Shown: positions 1 to 8,045, counted from the first letter of the stretch. The stretch: 64,000 nucleotides of DNA from Flavobacterium gelidicaeli (GCF_013294005.1 NZ_JABSNK010000002.1:310001-374000), one strand, 5' to 3'. Translations and numbers: made by a program. Notes: generated from the letters alone by a model not told the origin.

Positions 1-3
1 TTA

Positions 4-504
4 ATGATTCTGTTTTTCATCTTTTCCTGCAAAGAAAAAACAGAAAATACTCCTTCAGCTACTTTAGAAAATAAAGTAAAAAGTACTTCTGATAAAGTAG
101 ATTTAGAAACTACGGTAAAGAATCAAAAAACGGACTCACCAAAATTGGATAGTATAAGTTCGATTATTGATCATTATATCTGTTACAAAGATGATAAAGT
201 GGCCTCAAGAATGATATGGATAAGCTTTACAGATAAAGAGGATGCAATCCAAATTAAATACAAAGGTCAAAAAGCGCCTATAGATTTGATTTTTATTAAA
301 GAAGAATTCATTAAAGGTGGTTCGTATCCTACAATTATAAAATACTATTCTGAAAAAATAGGTTCAGAGATAAACGGAGAATATAAACTAACTCACTCAG
401 GAAATTGGGATTATGTGGAATATACCAGAGGCAAAGATGATAAAAAGTTTAACTTTACAATTGACTTTGAATCTAATCCTTATGGTAAAATAGCTTGCTT
501 CTAG
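4..504 (+). CDS. putative lipoprotein, possibly 5'-truncated
   Basis: I do not recognise the family. The protein starts with a short hydrophobic stretch ending in a lipobox-like FIFSC, followed by a Lys/Glu/Ser/Thr-rich linker, which suggests a lipoprotein with a flexible tether and a globular domain from about residue 50. The visible N-terminus lacks the basic residues expected before a lipoprotein signal, and the codon at positions 1-3 is still open in frame, so the true start probably lies upstream of the window. It is followed by about 120 bases of AT-rich DNA before the next gene on the same strand. No catalytic motif is visible; function unknown. Confidence 0.6.
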   Translation: MILFFIFSCKEKTENTPSATLENKVKSTSDKVDLETTVKNQKTDSPKLDSISSIIDHYICYKDDKVASRMIWISFTDKEDAIQIKYKGQKAPIDLIFIKEEFIKGGSYPTIIKYYSEKIGSEINGEYKLTHSGNWDYVEYTRGKDDKKFNFTIDFESNPYGKIACF

Positions 505-626
505 TATTGTTTTTGCAGTATAGTTAAAGTGTTAGAAATCAATAATTTTCATTGGTGAATATAGTCTTCATAGATATAAATCACTGCGTTTATATAAGGC
601 ATCGCTAAAACTAAAACCAATCATTT

Positions 627-1031
627 ATGAACTATTCAGTAAATGCAAGCATTTCCGCAATTAAAGATGCAGAGATACATATCAAGGATTCAGAGATTAG
701 TTTTGGTATTTCTCCTGATGCCGAGGCTAGTTTACCTAATCCAGCCGAAATCTTTCTTGGGTCCTTGTCTGCTTGTATTCTTAAAAATGTAGCGCGATTT
801 TCAGTAATGATGAAATTCGAGTACACAAAAGCAGAACTTACGATAAAGGCCGTCCGTCTTGATAAACCACCACGAATGGACGAAATTCAATATGAATTAG
901 TGGTTTACAGTCAAGACGAAAGCTTAAATATTGATTTGCTACAAAAGAATATTGAAAAGTTTGGAACCATATACAACACAGTCAAATTGTGCTGCTCAAT
1001 AAGTGGTACCGTTAAAAAAATAACTGAGTAG
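627..1031 (+). CDS. OsmC family protein
   Basis: A 134-residue protein with the OsmC/Ohr fold pattern: the first conserved cysteine region is NPAEIFLGSLSACILKN (Cys50) and the second is at Cys122/Cys123 in YNTVKLCCSISG. OsmC-like proteins use such cysteines to reduce organic hydroperoxides in the cytoplasm, although many OsmC-like paralogues have no tested activity. The length matches the family. It sits upstream of an MFS exporter, separated by about 125 bases, so the two may or may not be co-transcribed. The family call is secure; the peroxidase role is inference from conserved cysteines, and the doubled CC is slightly unusual. Confidence 0.8.
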   Translation: MNYSVNASISAIKDAEIHIKDSEISFGISPDAEASLPNPAEIFLGSLSACILKNVARFSVMMKFEYTKAELTIKAVRLDKPPRMDEIQYELVVYSQDESLNIDLLQKNIEKFGTIYNTVKLCCSISGTVKKITE

Positions 1032-1144
1032 TTATGGATTCGGTTTAGTACTACTTGTGATTTCAAAGGAGTATTGGTACTTAAAAAAACAAAGTTATAC
1101 TCTTTGGAATAGTAGGAAACCATGCTGAAACCATTTCAATACTG

Positions 1145-1152
1145 TATTTTTG
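1145..1152 (+). promoter_or_regulatory. -7 box TATTTTTG abutting the MFS start codon
   Basis: An exact match to the Bacteroidetes -7 consensus TAnnTTTG whose final G lies 5 bases before the A of the ATG at 1157. No good -33 element is seen 19-21 bases upstream. If used, the mRNA would start at or next to the initiation codon (leaderless). Confidence 0.4.
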
Positions 1153-1156
1153 CCAG

Positions 1157-2353
1157 ATGCAAAATAATATCCGCACTTCCCAATTTGAGTTTGTCGCATT
1201 AATGGCTTCTTTAATGTCAGTAGTAGCATTAGCAATCGATGCTTTGTTACCCGCACTAGATATCATAGGTGTGAGTATAGGAACCACAGATGTAGTTGAT
1301 AATCAATTACTCATCACAATGATTTTTTTAGGATTAGGTTTTGGTCCCTTATTATTTGGTCCTTTGTCTGATAGTATTGGGCGTAAACCAGTTGTTTATA
1401 TGGGATTTGCGTTATTCATTGGAGCAAGTTTTATTTGTGTTAACGCGCCAAGTCTAGAAGTTATGGTGTTAGGGCGTATTCTTCAAGGTATGGGACTTTC
1501 GGCACCTAGAACCATAAGTATTGCCATCATTAGAGATCAATTTAGTGGTGATTATATGGCAAGAATAATGTCATTTGTTACCGTAGTTTTTATCTTGATT
1601 CCCGTAATAGCGCCAGCTTTAGGTAAATTTGTTTTAGACTATTACAACTGGCATGGCATTTTTTATATTCAAGTACTCATTAGTCTTTTGGTTTCACTGT
1701 GGTTCTGGAGACGCCAACCAGAAACGTTATCGATAACCAACAAAAAAGAATTTTCGTTGCAAGGATTTATAAGTGAGTTCAAAGAACTTTTCAAATTTAA
1801 AAAAACAATAGGCTATACCGTAATCTCAGGTTTTGTAACGGGATCATTCATGGTTTACTTAAGTAGTTCACAGCAAATTTTTGAAACGCAGTATCAATTA
1901 AAGGATGAATTTCCGCTTATTTTTGCGGGTTTAGCTATTGCAATTGGAGCGGCTGTATTTTCTAATGGTGTACTAGTGATCAAGTACGGAATGGAAAAAT
2001 TAATCACTACTGCCTTAATTAGTTTCTTTGCCGTTTCAGCGATTTATGTGGGGCTGTTTTTCAATGAACCCAATCCTGATATCCGTATTTTAATCTTATT
2101 TTTTGGTTTACAGTTTTTTAGCATAGGATTTCTCTTTGGTAATGTTCGCGCAATGGCCATGGAACCAGTTGGTCATATTGCAGGAACTGCTGCTGCTGTG
2201 ACGGGTTGTATTTCTACTATAATGGCTGTGCCTGTGAGTATATTTATTGGTCGTTTTATAGATACTACAGCTTTACCCTTATTTATAGGGTTTTCTGTTT
2301 GCTCTGCCTTAGCATTAATACTACTTTTTTATTTAAAAAAAGAAAAAGCATAA
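1157..2353 (+). CDS. MFS transporter, Bcr/CflA drug-exporter-like
   Basis: A 398-residue polytopic inner-membrane protein with about twelve hydrophobic segments. The MFS motif A region GPLSDSIGRKPVVYMG follows the second helix (about residues 73-88), and an LGRILQGMGLSAPR stretch matches the motif B/C region of 12-helix drug:H+ antiporters of the Bcr/CflA type. Expected role is proton-driven export of small hydrophobic compounds; the substrate cannot be read from sequence. A strong bidirectional hairpin follows the gene and separates it from the convergent NmrA-like gene. Confidence 0.85.
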   Translation: MQNNIRTSQFEFVALMASLMSVVALAIDALLPALDIIGVSIGTTDVVDNQLLITMIFLGLGFGPLLFGPLSDSIGRKPVVYMGFALFIGASFICVNAPSLEVMVLGRILQGMGLSAPRTISIAIIRDQFSGDYMARIMSFVTVVFILIPVIAPALGKFVLDYYNWHGIFYIQVLISLLVSLWFWRRQPETLSITNKKEFSLQGFISEFKELFKFKKTIGYTVISGFVTGSFMVYLSSSQQIFETQYQLKDEFPLIFAGLAIAIGAAVFSNGVLVIKYGMEKLITTALISFFAVSAIYVGLFFNEPNPDIRILILFFGLQFFSIGFLFGNVRAMAMEPVGHIAGTAAAVTGCISTIMAVPVSIFIGRFIDTTALPLFIGFSVCSALALILLFYLKKEKA

Positions 2354-2408
2354 TCGTTATAAAGTGGCAACGCAAATGTGCTTAACACTCTAAAATCTTT
2401 AAATTAAA

Positions 2409-2447
2409 AAACCGAAAGTACGCTATATCTTAGCATGCTTTCGGTTT
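2409..2447. terminator. bidirectional hairpin terminator
   Basis: Perfect 10-bp arms AAACCGAAAG and CTTTCGGTTT flank a 19-base loop, with an A-rich run on the left and a T-rich run on the right. It lies between two convergent genes, so it can terminate both. Confidence 0.8.
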
Positions 2448-2496
2448 CTTGTTTGAATTAATAACGGTATTCTTAATGAATTGTAAACTCTAATTT

Positions 2497-3129
2497 TTAT
2501 TTCACTTGTGACAATGCTTCTGTGATACTTTGCTGTCCTTTAATAATTTCAAAGGAAGCATTTGTTGCTGTATTACTTTCTAGCGCTTGCACTAAGGTTT
2601 GTGCTACATCAGCACGACTAATTTCTCCTCTTTTATTTAATTTTGGAGCCAATTCTATTTTTGCAACTTGCGCTTCGTTTGTCAATGTTCCAGGTCTAAC
2701 AATACTGTATTCTAATCCGCTCGTTTTTAAATATTCATCGGCATTGTGTTTTGCCTTTAAGTATTCAACTAATTGCGTTGCTTCTTCAGGTTTGTCTGCT
2801 CCCATCGAACTAAGCATTACAAATTTTTTTACATTTGCTTTCTTTGAAGCATCAATCATTTTCTTCGCGCCTTCCTGATCAACACCTATTACGTCTTTAC
2901 CACCTGATCCAGCGGCAAATATTACTCTATCAATAGTACTGCTAAATGCAGCGTCGACGTTATTTGTTAAATCTCCTAATACAGTCTCAATATTTTGATT
3001 CTTAAAAAAGGTTTGTTGCTCTTCTTTTCTAACCATTGCAATTGGGTTAAAATTTTCAGATTTATGTAAAAGGGCTACTATTTGTTTTCCGGTGGTGCCG
3101 TTTGCACCTGCTACTAATATATTTTCCAT
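2497..3129 (-). CDS. NAD(P)-binding protein, NmrA/atypical SDR family
   Basis: A 210-residue protein that begins with a beta-strand and the dinucleotide-binding glycine motif GANGTTG (Gly8, Gly11, Gly14). Further features are a VIFAAGSGG segment near residue 70 and VMLSSMGAD near residue 105, typical of atypical short-chain dehydrogenases (SDR_a5/NmrA-like, YhfK type). The Tyr-x-x-x-Lys pair of classical SDRs is replaced by YLKAKHNADEYLKTSGL, as in the NmrA-like group, which often act as redox sensors or NAD(P)H-binding epimerase-like enzymes. It is divergently oriented to the AraC gene. Cytoplasmic; substrate unknown. Confidence 0.8.
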   Translation of the reverse strand: MENILVAGANGTTGKQIVALLHKSENFNPIAMVRKEEQQTFFKNQNIETVLGDLTNNVDAAFSSTIDRVIFAAGSGGKDVIGVDQEGAKKMIDASKKANVKKFVMLSSMGADKPEEATQLVEYLKAKHNADEYLKTSGLEYSIVRPGTLTNEAQVAKIELAPKLNKRGEISRADVAQTLVQALESNTATNASFEIIKGQQSITEALSQVK

Positions 3130-3303
3130 ATTCTAAAATTACAATAAATGTTGCAATCAAGCTTGTTGCAATTCATCGTTTAACGCTATTTTAATACATT
3201 TTAACAGTCCTTAAGAAACGATTTAGTGAATTATGTTGTCTACTGTGCTTAATATTAAAATAACGCTTCTTGCGCTCGATTTTAATTTGCACTAAGTATA
3301 TTG

Positions 3304-3311
3304 TATGTTTG
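3304..3311 (+). promoter_or_regulatory. -7 box TATGTTTG for the AraC gene
   Basis: An exact TAnnTTTG match about 57 bases before the chosen start at 3368. It overlaps the alternative upstream ATG at 3305, which argues that the longer reading is not translated. Confidence 0.45.
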
Positions 3312-3367
3312 CTTCAATTATTAAAGGATATATTCTTTACAATTATATAGCGACTAGAAAAGGGAAC

Positions 3368-4240
3368 ATGGGTAATGAAACAATAGTAAAATACGATTTT
3401 AAAGAAGGTTTGCCTCATGAGTTTGAAGTTCTTGATATGACCCAACTGTATGGTGAATTCAAAACAGAGCTCACCATACCACATCGTGCAGAATTTTATC
3501 AAGTGCTCTGGTTTCAAGAAGGAGCAGTGCTACATTATGTAGATTTTAAACCCATCACAATTTTACCTGATACTTTCGTTTTTATAGCCAAAAACAGTGT
3601 ACAACATTTTGATACTACCTATACCGCCGTAGGGAAAGTGATTCTTTTTACAGATCGGTTTTTTTGTAAAGAGGCGTCAGATATTCAGTTTTTAAAAAGC
3701 AGTATACTCTTTAACGACTTGTTTGAGACGGCTCATCTCTCGTTGACTGATAACACAATGCTTTTTAAAAATAGTGTAGCTGTTTTAGAAAATGAAAGTA
3801 GGCACGATAATGATGAGTACCAAGCTTCTATTTTGCGTAATTATTTAAGAAGTTTGCTCATGCTCTTAGAACGTGAACGTCGTAAAAGTGATTTTATAGA
3901 AGTTAAAAAAGGAGCCGACTTAGATTTGGTTATGCAATTTAAGGAATTGTTAGAGATGCAATTTAACCATAATAAGTTAGTGGTGAATTATGCAAACCAA
4001 ATGCACATCACAAAAAAAAGACTAAATACAGCTACTTCAAAAATCTTGGGATCGACCCCAAAGAAAATTATTGACGATCGTATTATGCTTGAAGCTAAGC
4101 GTCTATTGGCACATTCTAGCGAGTCTGTAAAAGAAATTAGCTATAGTCTAGGCTTTGACGAACCTACTAACTTCGTGAAATATTTTCGCAAGCACCATTT
4201 AAGTACTCCAATTGAATTTAGAGAAAGTTTCTTGCACTAA
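3368..4240 (+). CDS. AraC family transcriptional regulator
   Basis: A regulator of about 290 residues. The N-terminal half looks like a cupin-type effector domain (PHRAEFYQVLWFQEG, then a beta-rich stretch). The C-terminal 100 residues hold two helix-turn-helix units, the second ending SVKEISYSLGFDEPTNFVKYFRKHH, the AraC signature. The start was set at the ATG preceded by AAAAGGGAAC; an upstream in-frame ATG at 3305 adds 21 residues unlike the family and overlaps a promoter box. It is divergent from the NmrA-like gene and about 100 bases ahead of a SnoaL-like gene on the same strand, so either may be its target. Effector unknown. Confidence 0.85.
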   Translation: MGNETIVKYDFKEGLPHEFEVLDMTQLYGEFKTELTIPHRAEFYQVLWFQEGAVLHYVDFKPITILPDTFVFIAKNSVQHFDTTYTAVGKVILFTDRFFCKEASDIQFLKSSILFNDLFETAHLSLTDNTMLFKNSVAVLENESRHDNDEYQASILRNYLRSLLMLLERERRKSDFIEVKKGADLDLVMQFKELLEMQFNHNKLVVNYANQMHITKKRLNTATSKILGSTPKKIIDDRIMLEAKRLLAHSSESVKEISYSLGFDEPTNFVKYFRKHHLSTPIEFRESFLH

Positions 4241-4341
4241 TTTTATTTTGGCACAAATTTACCATTGAAAGTGCTTTTTGTATCCTTTTATTTTTTGATT
4301 ACCGTCGCACCTTTGCATCATCAATTTATAACAATAAAAAA

Positions 4342-5211
4342 ATGAACAAAGTAATAGTAAGCGCAGCATTAATTCTTGGCTTAGGTCTAACGACTTCGTA
4401 CAGCCAAACAGCTAAAAAATCAAAAATTAAAAAAGAAAACAGCATGGAAATTTCAAATAAACAAAAAGTAGTCGCCTTATTGAAAAGCATCGAAACAGGA
4501 GCTCACGAACCTGCTTCTTACATAAATCCTGATAAATACATTCAACACAATCTAGGCGTAGCAGATGGAGTAGCTGGTTTTGGCGCACTTTTACAAATGG
4601 TACCTGCTAATTCAGCTAAAGTAAATACAGTTCGTGCCTTTGAAGATGGTGATTTTATTTTCACACAAACAGATTATAATTTCTTTGGACCAAAAATAGG
4701 TTTTGATATTTTTAGATTCGAAAACGGAAAAATCGTCGAACATTGGGATAACTTACAAGAAACTCCAGCGGCCGCAAACCCAAGCGGACATTCAATGATT
4801 GATGGTGCAACTGAACTTAAAGATTTTGATAAAACAGAACAAAATAAAGCATTAGTAAAGAATTTCGTTTCAGATATTTTAGTTAATGGTAAAATGGAAA
4901 AGTTAGCAGGGTACTTTAATGGTGATGATTATATCCAACACAATCCTAACATACCTGACCAATTATCAGGTTTAGGTGGTGCGTTAGGAGCATTAGCACA
5001 ACAAGGTATTTTTATGAAATACGATACAATTCATAGAGTTATAGGTCAAGGTAATTTTGTACTAGTTGTTAGTGAAGGTCACTTTGGCACAGACCATAAT
5101 GCCTTCTATGATTTGTTTAGAGTAGAGAATGGCAAAATTGCTGAACACTGGGATGTTGTAGAGAAGATTGCAGCTCAAGACACATGGAAAAATACGAACG
5201 GTAAGTTTTAA
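4342..5211 (+). CDS. exported protein with tandem SnoaL-like domains
   Basis: A 289-residue protein with a signal peptide (basic start, hydrophobic core, TSYSQ cleavage region near residue 22) followed by two homologous NTF2/SnoaL-like halves. The first half contains PDKYIQHNLGV and FRFENGKIVEHWDNLQE; the second repeats this as GDDYIQHNPNI and FRVENGKIAEHWDVVEK. The shared Y-I-Q-H-N and E-H-W-D signatures make internal duplication clear. SnoaL-like proteins can be cyclases, isomerases or non-enzymatic binders; no activity can be assigned. The Sec signal places it in the periplasm or outside. A strong terminator follows. Confidence 0.8.
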   Translation: MNKVIVSAALILGLGLTTSYSQTAKKSKIKKENSMEISNKQKVVALLKSIETGAHEPASYINPDKYIQHNLGVADGVAGFGALLQMVPANSAKVNTVRAFEDGDFIFTQTDYNFFGPKIGFDIFRFENGKIVEHWDNLQETPAAANPSGHSMIDGATELKDFDKTEQNKALVKNFVSDILVNGKMEKLAGYFNGDDYIQHNPNIPDQLSGLGGALGALAQQGIFMKYDTIHRVIGQGNFVLVVSEGHFGTDHNAFYDLFRVENGKIAEHWDVVEKIAAQDTWKNTNGKF

Positions 5212-5266
5212 TTTTCATCAGCTTGCTTAACTTGCAGGTTATATAATTTGTAAACCAAAATTTTAG

Positions 5267-5300
5267 AAAGCGGCTTGAAACGTACTCAAGCCGCTTTTTT
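5267..5300 (+). terminator. hairpin terminator after the SnoaL-like gene
   Basis: Perfect 12-bp arms AAAGCGGCTTGA and TCAAGCCGCTTT around a short loop, followed by a T run. It ends transcription ahead of the tetR promoter. Confidence 0.85.
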
Positions 5301-5335
5301 ATATTATAATGTTAAAGATTGTTAATTGTTTTTTT

Positions 5336-5360
5336 ATTTCAAAGCATCTGCTTAGTTTTG
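5336..5360 (+). promoter_or_regulatory. predicted TetR operator overlapping the tetR -7 box
   Basis: Half-sites ATTTCAAAGCA and TGCTTAGTTTT are separated by two bases; the core CAAAGCA/TGCTTAG is a near-perfect palindrome matching the second operator at 5957-5980. The -7 box TAGTTTTG (5353-5360, exact TAnnTTTG) overlaps the right half-site, so bound repressor would block its own promoter. The start codon lies 19 bases beyond the box. Confidence 0.6.
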
Positions 5361-5378
5361 TACCGTATTAAAATAGTA

Positions 5379-5942
5379 ATGGCAAGAAGCAAACAATATA
5401 ACGAACAAGAAGTATTAGAAAAAGCAATGGCTGTGTTCTGGCGCAATGGGTATGAAAACACCTCAGTTCGTATGTTAGAGAAGGAAATGGGAATCAACCA
5501 ATTTTCGATTTATGCTAGTTTTGGTAGCAAGCAAGGGCTTTTTTTAGAAAGTTTAAAATGCTATAAAAGCAAAGTAAGCTGCATGTTTGATAAGTTTAAA
5601 AACGGCACAAACGGAATCGAAGACATCAAAGATTTTTTCTATGATTCGGTTCAAGTTCCAATCGAGATAGGGGATTACAAAGGATGTTTCCTGACCAATA
5701 CTTATAACGAATTTTCAGAAGCAGAAGACCAAATCATTAATACACAAATGGTAGAATTTATGGGTGGCATCAAGCAGTTATTCATAGAAAAAATTCGAAC
5801 TGATAAAAGTAAAGACGAACAAACGGTATTGAAGCAAGCGAATTATTTGCTACTAGCAAAGCACGGACTTGCCGCAGCATCAAGAGTCAACGATAAACAA
5901 GAAATAGAAGATTATATTGAATTAACGTTCAAAAACCTCTAG
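5379..5942 (+). CDS. TetR/AcrR family transcriptional regulator
   Basis: A 187-residue one-component repressor. Residues about 8-55 form the TetR helix-turn-helix: LEKAMAVFWRNGYENTSVRML then INQFSIYASFGSKQGLFLES. The C-terminal ligand domain carries GCFLTNTYNEF, typical of TetR_C subgroups related to YxaF/AcrR. Start chosen at ATG 5379 because the upstream ORF extension overlaps the promoter and operator. It precedes the AhpD-like gene by about 75 bases, and a palindrome in that gap matches the one on the tetR promoter, so the regulator very likely controls itself and its neighbour. Inducer unknown. Confidence 0.88.
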   Translation: MARSKQYNEQEVLEKAMAVFWRNGYENTSVRMLEKEMGINQFSIYASFGSKQGLFLESLKCYKSKVSCMFDKFKNGTNGIEDIKDFFYDSVQVPIEIGDYKGCFLTNTYNEFSEAEDQIINTQMVEFMGGIKQLFIEKIRTDKSKDEQTVLKQANYLLLAKHGLAAASRVNDKQEIEDYIELTFKNL

Positions 5943-5956
5943 CTTTTTTTTGTGCT

Positions 5957-5980
5957 ATTTCTAAGCAAATGCTTAGAAAT
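5957..5980 (+). promoter_or_regulatory. predicted TetR operator ahead of the AhpD-like gene
   Basis: A perfect 11-bp inverted repeat, ATTTCTAAGCA and TGCTTAGAAAT with a two-base spacer, 37 bases upstream of the AhpD-like start. It has the same arm length, spacer and core as the site on the tetR promoter. Confidence 0.65.
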
Positions 5981-6017
5981 ATAATATTAAAATAACAACA
6001 ATTTAAAAATTACAATT

Positions 6018-6569
6018 ATGACAACTTTAAAAATTCACTCTATCGAGTCTGCTCCAGAAGAAAGCAAAGCATTATTACAAGATTCTCAAAAAGCATACGG
6101 AATGATTCCAGGATTACACGGTGTATTAGCTGCATCTCCAAGCGCTTTAAAAGGATACCAAGTTTTACATGAATTATTTGTAGCTTCGTCTTTTAACAAC
6201 GATGAGTTAACAGTAGTTTGGCAAGCAATCAACGTAGAGCACGCCTGTCATTACTGCGTTCCAGCACACACAGGAATCGCTCACATGATGAAAGTAGACA
6301 ACGATATTATCGAGTCTTTACGTAACGAAACTCCATTAGCTGATGCTAAATTAGAAGCTTTACGTACCTTTACATTAAGCATGGTTCGCAACCGTGGAAA
6401 CGTTTCTGAAGATGAATTAAATGCATTTTATGCTGCAGGATACGGGGAACAACAAGTACTAGATATCATCTTAGGTTTATCTCAAAAAGTGATTAGTAAC
6501 TATACAAATCACATTGCAAATACGCCTGTTGACGCTGGATTCCAAAAATTTGCTTGGTCAAAAAAATAA
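6018..6569 (+). CDS. AhpD-like / carboxymuconolactone decarboxylase family protein
   Basis: A 183-residue protein with the AhpD catalytic pattern in EHACHYCVPAHTG: Glu74, Cys77, Cys80 (CxxC) and His84. AhpD-like proteins are thiol peroxidases or adaptor disulfide oxidoreductases; related decarboxylases of the same fold usually lack the CxxC, so a redox role is more likely here. No signal peptide; cytoplasmic. It lies downstream of tetR behind a matching operator, and upstream of an EthD-like gene but separated from it by a 148-bp inverted-repeat element. Likely induced when the repressor senses an electrophile or toxic compound (inference). Confidence 0.82.
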   Translation: MTTLKIHSIESAPEESKALLQDSQKAYGMIPGLHGVLAASPSALKGYQVLHELFVASSFNNDELTVVWQAINVEHACHYCVPAHTGIAHMMKVDNDIIESLRNETPLADAKLEALRTFTLSMVRNRGNVSEDELNAFYAAGYGEQQVLDIILGLSQKVISNYTNHIANTPVDAGFQKFAWSKK

Positions 6570-6592
6570 TTCGTCACTAGATAGATTTCCAT

Positions 6593-6740
6593 AAAACCTT
6601 ATTTTAATTATTTGGGCAGCTATTCCGCCTTCCGTTCCCGCTTTTTTTACTGCGCTACGCTACATAAAAAAGAGCTCCACTCAAGTCGGGCTGCGGGAAT
6701 ACGTAACAGGAGAAAGTTCTAGTAATTAAAATAAGGTTTT
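6593..6740. repeat. 148-bp element bounded by 18-bp perfect inverted repeats
   Basis: Arms AAAACCTTATTTTAATTA (6593-6610) and its exact reverse complement (6723-6740) enclose an unusually GC-rich core beginning GGGCAGCTATTCC and containing ACTGCGCTACGCTAC, and the core has inner complementary segments (TTCCCGC against GCGGGAA). The core resembles dispersed intergenic elements I associate with Flavobacterium genomes. It codes for nothing evident and could fold into a long hairpin in RNA from either strand, possibly insulating the AhpD-like gene from the EthD-like gene. Confidence 0.65.
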
Positions 6741-6766
6741 TTTTATAACTTTAAATAAAAAATACC

Positions 6767-7081
6767 ATGATAAAAGTAAGCGTAATGTACCCTAGCGGTG
6801 CTGACACAACATTTGACTTAGATTACTATAAAAATTCTCACCTTCCTATGATTAGTGAATCTCTAGGAGACGCCTTAAAAGGAATGGAATTAACAGTAGG
6901 TTTAGCAGGAAGAGCTCCTGGAGAGCCAGCTCCTTTTGCAGTGATCGTAGATTTAAAATTTGATACTATGGAATCTTTTCAAGCATCATTTTTCCCGCAC
7001 GCTGAGAAATTTGCTGCAGATATTCCTAATTATACTAATGTAAAAGGGGACTTACAAATTAGTGAAATCGTGAATTTGTAA
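6767..7081 (+). CDS. EthD family protein
   Basis: A 104-residue single-domain protein of the ferredoxin-like alpha/beta barrel (EthD) family: IKVSVMYPSG at the N-terminus, then DLDYYKNSHLPMI with the conserved Tyr and His, and a C-terminal strand VKGDLQISEIV. EthD proteins accompany degradation of ethers and other organics; many homologues are small stand-alone proteins of unknown activity. A near-consensus -7 box TAACTTTA at 6746-6753 lies just upstream, partly supplied by the right edge of the inverted-repeat element. Cytoplasmic. Confidence 0.8.
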   Translation: MIKVSVMYPSGADTTFDLDYYKNSHLPMISESLGDALKGMELTVGLAGRAPGEPAPFAVIVDLKFDTMESFQASFFPHAEKFAADIPNYTNVKGDLQISEIVNL

Positions 7082-7120
7082 GCAGTATAGCTTTCTATTT
7101 CACAAGTTAAAAGCAACAGT

Positions 7121-7789
7121 ATGAAAGTAGAAACAATTAGTATTGAAGACCTAGTAAACCACAGTATTCAAAAAATATTTAGAACAAATACCAGCACGCC
7201 TGGTTATGTACTCTTTGATTTTGGTTCACAAATTAAAAGCGCTCAATTTAGAGCCGTTATGATAGGTTTAAAACAAGGTTTGGCAACATTTATTAAAGAA
7301 CGATATAACAAGCAGCTCGATTATCAATGGCTGGGAAGGTTCGATCAACAAGTAAATACGGCCTATCATTTAGACAATGCTTCTGAACAATCGATACTAA
7401 TGCTGGGTTATGAACCAAGCCAAATTAAAAGTGAGATGTTCTTAGCTGATTATGATAGTTACTTTCGCAGTAAAAAAAAGGGAGTAGAAGAGGAGGGAAC
7501 GCTATACGAACCTATAATTCAAGAGTCAGACGATGAGATTTTACCTTTCAGTATAAAGCTGGATCCATTCGATAATAACAATTATAGATTGCTTGTAATC
7601 AATAATAGCAATTCAAGAAGCAATCGAGAAATGCTAGGACTGTACCACAAAGCAAGGATTATCAAACCCGATTTAACTAAGAGTAGAGTAGTCAATTCTA
7701 TGATGCTTAACCTGATCCCAAGGAATGAAAAATTAAAGAACGTAATTGATGAAGAGAATTTTATTAATACCACTTTAGTAAGTAAATAA
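7121..7789 (+). CDS. conserved protein of unknown function, possible Fe/2OG-type fold
   Basis: I do not recognise a named family. The 222-residue protein is soluble and has no signal peptide. Central residues contain QQVNTAYHLDNASEQSILMLGYEP followed by an LADYDSYF segment. The H-x-D with a later LLVINNSN... LYHKARI segment is compatible with a 2-oxoglutarate/Fe(II) oxygenase-like jelly roll (HxD and a distal His), but this is a guess from spacing. It follows the EthD-like gene by 39 bases on the same strand and ends at a strong terminator, so the two are probably co-transcribed. Confidence 0.55.
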   Translation: MKVETISIEDLVNHSIQKIFRTNTSTPGYVLFDFGSQIKSAQFRAVMIGLKQGLATFIKERYNKQLDYQWLGRFDQQVNTAYHLDNASEQSILMLGYEPSQIKSEMFLADYDSYFRSKKKGVEEEGTLYEPIIQESDDEILPFSIKLDPFDNNNYRLLVINNSNSRSNREMLGLYHKARIIKPDLTKSRVVNSMMLNLIPRNEKLKNVIDEENFINTTLVSK

Positions 7790-7809
7790 GCAACATCAAT
7801 GCATATAAC

Positions 7810-7841
7810 AAAGGCGATTTAGAAAGTTCTAAATCGCCTTT
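7810..7841 (+). terminator. hairpin terminator
   Basis: Perfect arms AAAGGCGATTTAGAA and TTCTAAATCGCCTTT with a two-base centre, closing the EthD-like transcript. Confidence 0.75.
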
Positions 7842-7987
7842 GCTGTTTTAGTAGTTTTTTAAGTCATTTTAGAGAAGATTTCGATTATAACTATAACTAA
7901 TATAACTTTCAATAATTTATTAAAATAAAGCACTTAAATAAGCTTATTAAACGCAACTGACGCAAGTATAAAAACACTGTTAAATTA

Positions 7988-8027
7988 AAAACCTCCAAGA
8001 GCAAATTAATGCCATTGGAGGTTTTTA
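7988..8027 (-). terminator. hairpin terminator of the HU/SPOR gene
   Basis: Perfect 12-bp arms AAAAACCTCCAA and TTGGAGGTTTTT; read on the minus strand the second arm ends in a T run. It lies just downstream of the stop of the minus-strand gene. Confidence 0.8.
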
Positions 8028-8045
8028 TATAGTATTCGATTTAAA

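Noticed and set aside
3305..3367. Upstream ATG extending the AraC protein by 21 residues
   Set aside because: It overlaps a -7 box and the added residues do not resemble the family N-terminus.
3287..4240. TTGCACTAA at 3287-3295 and 4232-4240 as AraC binding sites
   Set aside because: The second copy is the Leu-His-stop end of the AraC gene itself, and a nine-base match is expected by chance at this composition.
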